From: Bacillota bacterium
GTDB lineage: Bacteria > Bacillota_C > Negativicutes > CTSoil-072
Assembly (NCBI GenBank): GCA_017861495.1
Contig: JAGFXW010000175.1
Span: forward strand, 1 to 10,308
DNA length: 10,308 bases
Direction: 5' to 3'
Shown: piece by piece, positions 1 to 6,571 of the stretch
How positions within the stretch are numbered: position 1 is the stretch's first letter
Layout of the letters: every line of letters starts with the position of its first letter
Notes under the pieces: generated by a model
The model's input: the letters and a program-made list of their open reading frames with translations, nothing else
Database searches by the model: none
Told to the model about the DNA's origin: nothing
Translations under genes and position numbers: made by a program

Positions 1-56
1 GCAGCAGTGTCTAACGCTATTCCAAGTATCCCTTGTGCAATTGCCATCTCGTGCAG
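1..56 (-). CDS. hypA: HypA hydrogenase nickel chaperone, N-terminal fragment (runs off left edge)
   Basis: Reading leftward on the minus strand from position 56, the codons give (L)HEMAIAQGILGIALDTAA, which matches the HypA N-terminus (typically MHEMSIAQ...). HypA is a small cytosolic metallochaperone that delivers Ni(II), with HypB, to the large subunit of [NiFe] hydrogenases. By family knowledge, the N-terminal Met-His-Glu binds nickel. Here the codon before His is CTG (54-56), not ATG. The only ATG nearby (45-47) would remove the His-Glu pair. Two GTG codons lie in frame (60-62 and 63-65), just after an in-frame TAG (69-71). A purine-rich AGGGGG (65-70) sits 8 nt before the CTG, a good Shine-Dalgarno distance for CTG but too close for the GTGs and too far for the ATG. 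Only 18 codons plus part of another are visible. The family call is fairly firm, the start less so. Confidence 0.8.
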   Translation of the reverse strand, partial: MHEMAIAQGILGIALDTA

Positions 57-64
57 AAACACCA

Positions 65-70
65 CCCCCT
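65..70 (-). promoter_or_regulatory. Shine-Dalgarno deciding the hypA start
   Basis: On the minus strand the sequence reads AGGGGG, then 8 nt, then CTG-CAC-GAG. This spacing favours initiation at CTG (54-56), which restores the conserved Met-His-Glu N-terminus of HypA. The alternative GTG codons overlap or abut the purine tract. Confidence 0.5.
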
Positions 71-99
71 ATTCATCACACAAATCCACGGATAAATAG

Positions 100-137
100 G
101 CTCCAAGACTTAGCCTTTACAAGCAAAATCTTGGAGC
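100..137. repeat. 9-bp perfect inverted repeat between folD and hypA
   Basis: GCTCCAAGA (100-108) and TCTTGGAGC (129-137) are perfect reverse complements separated by 20 nt. The structure lies in the 143-nt gap between the folD stop and the hypA start. Neither strand has a T-run after the stem, so it does not look like a standard intrinsic terminator. It could be an operator, a leader hairpin of hypA or an RNA-processing signal. A smaller GGTTA/TAACC inverted repeat lies nearby at 163-177. No gene is supported in this gap. Confidence 0.5.
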
Positions 138-199
138 GGATTCATCCTTGACCGATGCCCTTTGGTTACGATCTAACCCCGCCGTACTCGTCATCGATG

Positions 200-1045
200 T
201 TATTTATGCAAAACCTCAAAGTCTCGCAAGACTGCCTGCATAACCATAATCGTACTTACAGACCCGACACCACCCGGTACCGGGGTAATCGCTCCCGCGA
301 CCTTCTCTACTTCGCCATAATCCACGTCACCGACAATTTCATCTTCGATCTCGTTAATTCCCACATCCACCACTACCGCTCCCGGCTTGACCATATCCGC
401 TTTTACCATCCGTGGAACGCCAACAGCAGCAACAATGACATCCGCCTGCCGAAGAATATCCGCCATGTTGACCGTCTTGGAATGGCATACCGTAACCGTG
501 GCATTGCGCCCCAGCAGCAAATGCGTCATCGGCTTGCCCACTACGTTGCTGCGGCCAATCACTACCGCATGGCGGCCAGCCAGTGGAATGTTGTAATAAT
601 CGAGAATCGCCATCACCGCTCGCGGTGTACTGGCTGCCCAAACACTTTTTCCGGAAGCAAACAGTCCTACATTGTACGGATGAATGGCATCCACATCTTT
701 TTGCGCCGAAACTGCCTCACCGACAACATCTGGATTAATATGCGCCGGCATCGGCATCATGGGGATAATTCCATGGACGCTCGGATCGGCATTGAGCCGG
801 GCCAACAGAGCCAACAACTCGTCCTGCGACGTTTCCTTCGGCAAATGGTACATATTCGATTCCATGCCGATGGATTTCGCCAGTTTATCCAAACGGTTCA
901 TATAGATACGGGATGCCGGATTATCACCAACCATGACAATTGCCAGGCCACAAATTTGACCCTTCTCTTTCAGTTCAGCAACCTTCGCGATTAGGCTTCC
1001 TTTTTCAGCCGCAGCCACTTTCTTGCCATCCAAAATAAGCGCCAT
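200..1045 (-). CDS. folD: FolD-family methylenetetrahydrofolate dehydrogenase (cyclohydrolase residues altered)
   Basis: The protein has 281 aa, the usual FolD length. FolD normally oxidises 5,10-methylene-THF to methenyl-THF with NAD(P)+ and hydrolyses that to 10-formyl-THF, feeding purine and formyl-Met synthesis or the methyl branch of acetogenesis. Visible hallmarks are VGDNPAS (39-45), KDVDAIHPYNVG (116-127), the nucleotide-binding GRSNVVGKP in mid-protein, VVDVGIN, and TPVPGGVG near the C-terminus. The start ATG follows AAGGAGG by a standard distance. Key active-site positions differ from E. coli FolD. The Lys of YxxxK (E. coli Lys54) is Leu52 (YMNRL), and the Gln of VQLPLP (Gln98) is Met96 (PMMPMP). 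The Asp of DVDG is kept (Asp119), and the usual GVGPMT is GVGSVST. By family knowledge the Lys is needed for cyclohydrolase activity, so this may be a dehydrogenase-only or repurposed paralogue. It lies 125 nt downstream of spoVD on the same strand, with no clear terminator between them. Confidence 0.9.
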   Translation of the reverse strand: MALILDGKKVAAAEKGSLIAKVAELKEKGQICGLAIVMVGDNPASRIYMNRLDKLAKSIGMESNMYHLPKETSQDELLALLARLNADPSVHGIIPMMPMPAHINPDVVGEAVSAQKDVDAIHPYNVGLFASGKSVWAASTPRAVMAILDYYNIPLAGRHAVVIGRSNVVGKPMTHLLLGRNATVTVCHSKTVNMADILRQADVIVAAVGVPRMVKADMVKPGAVVVDVGINEIEDEIVGDVDYGEVEKVAGAITPVPGGVGSVSTIMVMQAVLRDFEVLHK

Positions 1046-1170
1046 ACGGTTTCCTCCTTCATATAATAACTATATTAACAGGAAAAAACATATCCTTTTC
1101 TATATCAGTAATTATTTCGCGATTTTTTCCAAAATTCCTGCTATTTGACTTGACAGATAACGGCCTCGAG

Positions 1171-3153
1171 TCATCTGGGCCGGGCTTCAAAATAAACAAT
1201 AATTTCGCTATCCGCATCAACCAGGTTGTTCGCGCCAATACTCTGGCGGACAGCAATTCCGCTGCCCTCCGGAATGAACGCCAATCCTCGGCTATTGAGC
1301 AATTCACCGGCTTCACGCATTGTTTTACCGACAACATCGGGAACGACCCGCTTTCCGGCCGGAACAGTTCCCTTGTATGCCGACACGTTGGAATAGCTCT
1401 TATTGTCAGCCACCGGCAGAATAGCTTGCTGCCCAATATTCACTGCCCCCTGCGGCGAAAGGTTCAAATACCTCACCACCTGGGTCATGATTTCACTGAA
1501 AACCGGCGCAGCAATTTGGCCGCCATAATAAACTCCGCGCGGATCATCAATCACAACGAGCGCAACCACTTGTGGATCTTCTACCGGCCCAAAGCCAACA
1601 AAGGACGCAATATAATGCCCGGATTCATACCCGCCGCCGTCTTGGCGCAATTTTTCCGCCGTCCCGGTTTTGCCGGCAAAATGATAGCCTTTGACAATCG
1701 CCTTTTGCCCGCCGCCTTCCGAGACCACCTTTTCCAACATCCCGACCAACTCTTTTGCCGTTTCAGGACTAATCGCCTGCCGAACCGGTTCTGCATTGGC
1801 CATGCGTTCCACCGTTCCATCTTCCGCCCGGACCTCGCGTACAATATGCGGTTTTAACAGCACACCATCATTGGCAATCGCAGCAACGGCGGTAACCAGT
1901 TGTAGCGGCGTTACGGCCACCCCCTGCCCGATGGACATGCTTGCCAAGTCGGAAGCGCTCATATTTTTCACGCCGAACAGCAGACCTTCTTCTTCGCCCG
2001 GCAATTCAATCCCTGTTATTTGTCCGAACCCAAAGGCCCGGACATATTCGTTTAATTTTGCGGCTCCAACCCGTAATCCAACCTGGACAAAGCCGGTATT
2101 GACCGAATTTTTGATGATATCGATAAACGAAAGGGCGCCCCCTCCGCCGCCGTCCCAATTGCGGATAATCCGCCCGGAAACATCAATATAACCATTGTCC
2201 ATAAAAATCTCATTGGCCCGCACCAATTTTTCCTGCAGGGCGGCGGCCGCCACAATCGACTTGAAGGTGGAACCCGGTTCATACAGGTCGGATACCGCCC
2301 GGTTCTTCCATTCTTTTTGGCCATACTTATAAAAATAATTTGGATTATAGCTGGGCCGGTTTGCCATGGCGAGAATTTCGCCGGTTTTGGGGTTCATAAT
2401 AATGACCGTCGCCGCCCGCGCCTGTGTCCTGGCCATCGCAGCATCCAAACTTTTCTCCGCAATAAACTGGATGGTGCTGTCCAAGGTTAAATACACATTT
2501 TTCCCTTGGTTGTGGGTTGTATACGAAAATATGGAGCGGAAGATCGGGATCCCATGACTGTCGGTTTCAAATACTTTTTTGATCCGCTCCCCTTTGATCG
2601 TCTTATCCAACGACATTTCAATACCGTCCAGACCAACATCATCTGTGCCGACAAAACCCAGCACTTGGGCGGCCAACATGTCGTTCGGGTAATAACGCCG
2701 GCTTTCTTCTTCAAACTCAAACCCGGTTAACTTTCGATCCTTGATAATGTCGATCACTTCTTGTGATTTATCCGGTTCCATGGTCCGTTTCAACCAGACA
2801 AAATTGCTTTTCCGGCTCAGCCGTTCCTTAAGATCCGCCGGGGTCATCTCCAATACCGGCGCCAGCAGGTTCGCCGCCTCCTCCGGATCAATATTCAAAA
2901 CCGCCGGGTTCACATACAAAGACTTGGTCATACCGCTCACCGCCAGCTTGCGGCCATTGCGATCGAATATAGCGCCGCGCGGCGACTGCAACGACCGGCT
3001 TTCCTGCAATTGCTGGGTAGCTTTTTCAGTAAGGTTTTTGCCATCGATAAATTGCACCCAGGCAATCCGTCCCATAAGAACCAGCAAGGAAAAAAATAAA
3101 AGCGCAAAAAAAATCGCGATACGTTTGCGTTGAGCGATTGTAATCTCTGCCAT
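1171..3153 (-). CDS. spoVD: SpoVD-type class B penicillin-binding protein with C-terminal PASTA domain
   Basis: This 660-aa peptidoglycan DD-transpeptidase has one N-terminal membrane anchor (about residues 11-32). A PBP dimerisation domain follows (about 50-205), including SPRGAIFDRNG and GIEMSLDKTIKG. The transpeptidase domain carries all three active-site motifs: STFK (295-298, nucleophile Ser295), SVN (350-352) and KTGT (495-498). A single PASTA repeat ends the protein (about 602-658, VVPDVVGKTMREA). Length and the single PASTA repeat resemble B. subtilis SpoVD, which makes spore cortex peptidoglycan, better than the vegetative PbpB with two PASTA repeats; the sporulation role is inferred. 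The ATG is preceded by AAGGA about 11 nt upstream. The gene is not beside mraW/ftsL/murE, its usual dcw-cluster neighbours. It stands between an SGNH hydrolase gene, separated by a strong terminator, and folD, so it probably has its own promoter in 3154-3272. I saw no convincing consensus there. Confidence 0.88.
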   Translation of the reverse strand: MAEITIAQRKRIAIFFALLFFSLLVLMGRIAWVQFIDGKNLTEKATQQLQESRSLQSPRGAIFDRNGRKLAVSGMTKSLYVNPAVLNIDPEEAANLLAPVLEMTPADLKERLSRKSNFVWLKRTMEPDKSQEVIDIIKDRKLTGFEFEEESRRYYPNDMLAAQVLGFVGTDDVGLDGIEMSLDKTIKGERIKKVFETDSHGIPIFRSIFSYTTHNQGKNVYLTLDSTIQFIAEKSLDAAMARTQARAATVIIMNPKTGEILAMANRPSYNPNYFYKYGQKEWKNRAVSDLYEPGSTFKSIVAAAALQEKLVRANEIFMDNGYIDVSGRIIRNWDGGGGGALSFIDIIKNSVNTGFVQVGLRVGAAKLNEYVRAFGFGQITGIELPGEEEGLLFGVKNMSASDLASMSIGQGVAVTPLQLVTAVAAIANDGVLLKPHIVREVRAEDGTVERMANAEPVRQAISPETAKELVGMLEKVVSEGGGQKAIVKGYHFAGKTGTAEKLRQDGGGYESGHYIASFVGFGPVEDPQVVALVVIDDPRGVYYGGQIAAPVFSEIMTQVVRYLNLSPQGAVNIGQQAILPVADNKSYSNVSAYKGTVPAGKRVVPDVVGKTMREAGELLNSRGLAFIPEGSGIAVRQSIGANNLVDADSEIIVYFEARPR

Positions 3154-3272
3154 GAAGTCGATCCGTCCTTCCTACCAATACAAAAAGCAAGCAGTTTGCG
3201 TTGTGTATAGATTACATACTTACCGGCCAATTTCCTGCCGGATGAACATAATCTTTGCAATCCCAAAACATT

Positions 3273-3318
3273 AAAAACCGGCTGAGACAGCAACATCACT
3301 GCCCATCAGCCGGTTTTT
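3273..3318. terminator. Bidirectional intrinsic terminator between the SGNH hydrolase gene and spoVD
   Basis: AAAAACCGGCTGA (3273-3285) and TCAGCCGGTTTTT (3306-3318) form a perfect 13-bp stem with a 20-nt loop and end in a T-run on either strand. On the minus strand it starts 12 nt after the stop of the SGNH hydrolase gene and should end that transcript before spoVD. Confidence 0.9.
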
Positions 3319-3329
3319 CGGGTCGGCAA

Positions 3330-4667
3330 TTACCGAATAACCCGTTTCCAATTATCGTTAATCACCCTGGCCATAATTTTTTTGCCCGCCGTGTCTGGAT
3401 GCAATCCATCCACGCCGTACGATACCGGCAGCATCCGCTGGTCATCGCCCAAATACGGCTCAATATCAATATAATATGGTTGCTGGCGGATAAATTCGTT
3501 GACTGTATCGAACGCTTCCCGCCAGTTATCCACCGTTGGTTCGTTAAATACCTTCTGGATGGAATCCGGATTGATCGGCGGCAGGGTTAAAAAAATAGGC
3601 CTGATCTTATTGGCAATACATTTATCGCGAATCGCTGCCAATTCCGCAATGACCTGTTCCGGCGGAGTCCCGCCGCGCAAGCTGTTGCTGCCGCCCAGAA
3701 TCAGCAAATAACGGGGGTGAACCGGCAAAACATCTGCATCAAAGCGGTCCAGCATGGTCTCCGAGGTGTCCCCGCTGCGGCCAAGGTTTACAGCCCTGAA
3801 CCGTAAAAACGTCTGATAACTGTAATCCCAATTGCAAGGCGGATAGGATACTCCTCCTCCGCCATGGGTTATACTGTCCCCAAACGCAGCGGCGTAGGCG
3901 CCTTTTTTCCAGTCGACAACGAACTTGCCGACGTCCGAATACACACCTACAGGATCCCCGTTTTCGTCCAAAGCCCGCACCCGCCAATAATAGGTGCCGG
4001 GATCAATCCGCGGTAAATCATCATAGCAATCAAACGAACTGTCCACCTGTTTGGACCAAATCCGGTATCGGGACGGTTCCGTTCCATTCGGGTTTTCCGG
4101 CAACTGGCGGGTAAGCTCCACTTCATGCTTCACGGCGCCATTCACACCAATCCAGGCATATGCCGGGTACAGGGGAGTGGGGAGTCCATCGGCATTAAAC
4201 ACCGTATTGATAACCGGTTTTAATTGCATTGCAAGGGCAGAATCCACATAGACCGCAGCCGCTTCCGAATATACGCCGATCGGATTTCGGTCATAATCCA
4301 ACGCCCGCACGCGCCAAAATATTTTTTGCCCGGCAAACGCCGTAAGATCCGCATTATAGCCGTTCGTATAACTGGTAGCGGAAAACAACCGCTTGTCCGA
4401 GGGATCCGCGCCGCGGGGATTTTCCGGCAGACCGCTTAAAAATTCCACTTCATAGCTAACCGCGCCGGCAACAATGGTCCAGCGCAGCATCGGTTTTGCC
4501 GCTACCCGCGTCACTGCCGAAGAACCCGATGTAACTTGCGGGCGCAGCAGCTTCGCAGCAGCGATCGATCCATAATTCCCTTCATTGCCGGCAAACGGCG
4601 CCATCATGCCAAGACAAAGAAACACGGCAATCAAAACTATTTTTTTCCCTTTGTTCACTACAAACAT
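3330..4667 (-). CDS. Secreted SGNH/GDSL-family hydrolase with two Fn3-like repeats
   Basis: The protein has 445 aa from the chosen ATG (4665-4667). It begins with an export signal: a KGKK basic patch, a hydrophobic stretch (about residues 10-25), and possible cleavage near residue 27. Two tandem repeats of about 85 residues follow (about 59-142 and 165-252). Each ends in WRVRALD..G/N.P.GVYS and contains LPENP.G..PS, suggesting duplicated Fn3-like beta domains. The C-terminal domain (about 255-445) has the SGNH blocks: GDSITHG (Ser265), NLGRSGD (Gly296), LGGSNS (Asn328) and DGLHP (Asp420, His423). This predicts an esterase or acyl-hydrolase acting outside the membrane; the substrate cannot be read from sequence. 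The frame extends upstream to 4913, but that would overlap the divergent oxidoreductase gene and put residues before the signal peptide. The chosen ATG has GAGG about 10 nt upstream. A terminator follows directly. Confidence 0.82.
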   Translation of the reverse strand: MFVVNKGKKIVLIAVFLCLGMMAPFAGNEGNYGSIAAAKLLRPQVTSGSSAVTRVAAKPMLRWTIVAGAVSYEVEFLSGLPENPRGADPSDKRLFSATSYTNGYNADLTAFAGQKIFWRVRALDYDRNPIGVYSEAAAVYVDSALAMQLKPVINTVFNADGLPTPLYPAYAWIGVNGAVKHEVELTRQLPENPNGTEPSRYRIWSKQVDSSFDCYDDLPRIDPGTYYWRVRALDENGDPVGVYSDVGKFVVDWKKGAYAAAFGDSITHGGGGVSYPPCNWDYSYQTFLRFRAVNLGRSGDTSETMLDRFDADVLPVHPRYLLILGGSNSLRGGTPPEQVIAELAAIRDKCIANKIRPIFLTLPPINPDSIQKVFNEPTVDNWREAFDTVNEFIRQQPYYIDIEPYLGDDQRMLPVSYGVDGLHPDTAGKKIMARVINDNWKRVIR

Positions 4668-4714
4668 ACGAATTCGCCTCACAAATTGATTTAACCGCTC
4701 GAAAAAGAACCTGC

Positions 4715-4736
4715 CTCTGCTATAATGGAAGCAGAG
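4715..4736. repeat. Inverted repeat bracketing the -10 element
   Basis: CTCTGC (4715-4720) and GCAGAG (4731-4736) are perfect reverse complements flanking TATAATGGAA. The half-sites enclose the -10 and the predicted start point, a position where a bound repressor would block transcription. With only 6-bp arms it may be chance. Confidence 0.4.
4718..4726 (+). promoter_or_regulatory. Extended -10 promoter of the molybdopterin oxidoreductase gene
   Basis: TGCTATAAT is a perfect TGn plus TATAAT extended -10, placed about 50 nt before the ATG at 4777 in the divergent gap. No good -35 hexamer lies 16-18 nt upstream, which an extended -10 can offset. The predicted transcript starts near 4733 and then has AAGGAGG at 4762-4768 as its ribosome binding site. 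Confidence 0.55.
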
Positions 4737-4776
4737 ACCCAAGATTTTCATAAAAATTTTTAAGGAGGCCGCAACC

Positions 4777-6564
4777 ATGGCAACCTGTCCTTCCATCTGC
4801 CCGTACGATTGTCCGGATGCCTGCGGGCTGTTAATCACTACAGATGGCCGACTGGCAACCGCAGTCCAGGGCGATCCCTGCCACCCATTTACCAACGGGA
4901 CATTATGCGTCAAAATGAATCATTATGAGCGCACCGTTCATTCGCCGGAGCGGCTGACAACTCCGCTGCTCCGATCCGGTCCGAAAGGGGCAAATCATTT
5001 TACACCGGTTTCTTGGGAGAAAGCAGTCAATCATATTGCCGATCGCTGGCAAGCCATCATCGCCGAATACGGTCCAGAAGCCATTCTCCCCTGTTCTTAT
5101 GCCGGAACCATGGGGCTCCTGCAACGCAATGCCGGTCACGCTTTTTTCTATCAACTGGGGGCATCCCGGCTGGAACGGACGATCTGTTCCCCTGCCAAAG
5201 GCTACGGCTGGAAAGCAATTATGGGTTCTACTTTAGCACCACACCCGCAAGAAGTCAAATCAAGCGACCTGATTATCCTATGGGGCAGCAACGCAGCCGC
5301 GACGAACATTCATTTTTTACAGTATGTCAAGGAAGCCAAAAAGAACGGAGCGGTTGTCTGGCTGATCGACACGTATGAAACACCCACCGCCGGCATTGCC
5401 GATCAAGTCTCTTACGGCCGGGCCAAAGTTCCTTTTATCAGCATTGGCAGCGGTTTATCGCGCTACGGCAATGGCGCTATGACAGTCCGAACCATTCTTT
5501 GCCTGCCAGCGTTAACCGGCGCCTGGACGAAGCCCGGCGGCGGCGCAACAGCCGGCACATCCGCCAGCAGCGCCTTTGCAATGGGACAAATTACCCGCGA
5601 AGATTTCATCAGCACACCAACCCGCAGCATCAATATCAATCAATTGGGAATGGCCTTAACAGAAATCCAGCCACCGCTGCAAAGCCTGTATGTTTATCAC
5701 GGCAACCCGGCTGCGGTTTGTCCGGATCAAAACCGGATCCTGAAGGGTCTGGAGCGGGAAGATCTGTTCACCGTGGTTCATGAACGCTTCTTAACCGATA
5801 CGGCCCGTTACGCCGACGTCATCTTGCCGGCCACGTCTTCGCTGGAACACAGCGACCTTTATTGCGCCTATGGACATTATTGCCTCCGCCGGGTAAAACC
5901 GGTCATCGCCCCGGTCGGCCAAGCCCGCTCCAACTGGGATGTATTCCAGCTCCTCGCGCAAAAAATGGGCTTTCACGATCCTTTTTTTGCCCAGAGTGCT
6001 GATGAAGCAATCGATGAGTTGATCACCCACTCCACCAATTGGCTGGACAGCGCGGCGCAAGAACGGCTCATGCGCGGTGAATTAGTGGAATTATCCCTGC
6101 CAGACAACTATAAAACAACATTTAAAACGCCTTCCGGCAAAATCGAAATTGAAAACCGGTTGGAAACAGCTACTCTGCCAGAGTATTTTCCGCCGCATGG
6201 TGGAAAACAACCGCTCTGTCTGATGACCGCCCCCAGTGTATATGGCCTGAACTCGTCGTTTTTGGAAAGGGCGGACTTGCTCGCCCAGCGGAGGACAATG
6301 GATTTGCTGATGAATCCGCAGGATGCGGCCGACCGGAAATTACATGACCGGCAAACCGTAATTGCGTATAACGAATTGGGGGAAGTTGAGTTTCAATTGA
6401 CGGTTACAACAAAAGTCCCCCCCGGCGTTGTTGTCGCCGAAGGGGTCTGGGGACTCGGCCATTCGCTTAACGGCCGAACGGTGAACGCGTTAGTTTCACC
6501 ACGTTTGACCGACAAAGCAAACGGAAGCACTTTTTACGATACCAAAGTAGAGGTTCGTGCATAA
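4777..6564 (+). CDS. Molybdopterin (bis-MGD) oxidoreductase with apparent internal deletion
   Basis: The protein has 595 aa and belongs to the DMSO-reductase/formate-dehydrogenase-like superfamily. The N-terminus holds a [4Fe-4S] site with Cys8, Cys12, Cys16 (CPYDCPDAC) and Cys44 (GTLC), plus an extra Cys4. Cys137 (RTICSPAKG) sits where related enzymes carry the Mo/W ligand (Cys or Sec near residue 140). Other signatures are ILWGSNAAATN, GSGLSRYGNGAMTVRT, YHGNPAAVCPDQ and ADVILPATSSLEHSD. A C-terminal dinucleotide-binding domain follows (about 478-590). No Tat or Sec signal is seen, so it is probably cytosolic; the substrate is unknown. Members I know are near 680-690 aa. Here sequence passes directly from TPTAGIADQ (202-210) to SYGRAKVPF (212-220), where relatives have roughly 90 more residues, including a RPGTDGALALGM-like stretch. 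The reading frame is intact. It is a single-gene unit with its own promoter and RBS, converging on cca. Confidence 0.85.
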   Translation: MATCPSICPYDCPDACGLLITTDGRLATAVQGDPCHPFTNGTLCVKMNHYERTVHSPERLTTPLLRSGPKGANHFTPVSWEKAVNHIADRWQAIIAEYGPEAILPCSYAGTMGLLQRNAGHAFFYQLGASRLERTICSPAKGYGWKAIMGSTLAPHPQEVKSSDLIILWGSNAAATNIHFLQYVKEAKKNGAVVWLIDTYETPTAGIADQVSYGRAKVPFISIGSGLSRYGNGAMTVRTILCLPALTGAWTKPGGGATAGTSASSAFAMGQITREDFISTPTRSININQLGMALTEIQPPLQSLYVYHGNPAAVCPDQNRILKGLEREDLFTVVHERFLTDTARYADVILPATSSLEHSDLYCAYGHYCLRRVKPVIAPVGQARSNWDVFQLLAQKMGFHDPFFAQSADEAIDELITHSTNWLDSAAQERLMRGELVELSLPDNYKTTFKTPSGKIEIENRLETATLPEYFPPHGGKQPLCLMTAPSVYGLNSSFLERADLLAQRRTMDLLMNPQDAADRKLHDRQTVIAYNELGEVEFQLTVTTKVPPGVVVAEGVWGLGHSLNGRTVNALVSPRLTDKANGSTFYDTKVEVRA

Positions 6565-6571
6565 CAATTAC

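Noticed and set aside
117..194. Minus-strand 25-codon frame starting ATG-ACG just after folD
   Set aside because: No ribosome binding site, no similarity that I recognise, and it runs into the inverted repeat at 100-137.
155..994. Long plus-strand open frame opposite folD
   Set aside because: Antisense shadow. Its translation is rich in His, Arg and Asn with no recognisable domain, while the minus strand encodes a clear FolD.
4668..4913. N-terminal extension of the SGNH hydrolase to an ATG at 4913
   Set aside because: It would overlap the first 137 bases of the divergent oxidoreductase gene and its promoter, and place about 82 residues before an obvious signal peptide.
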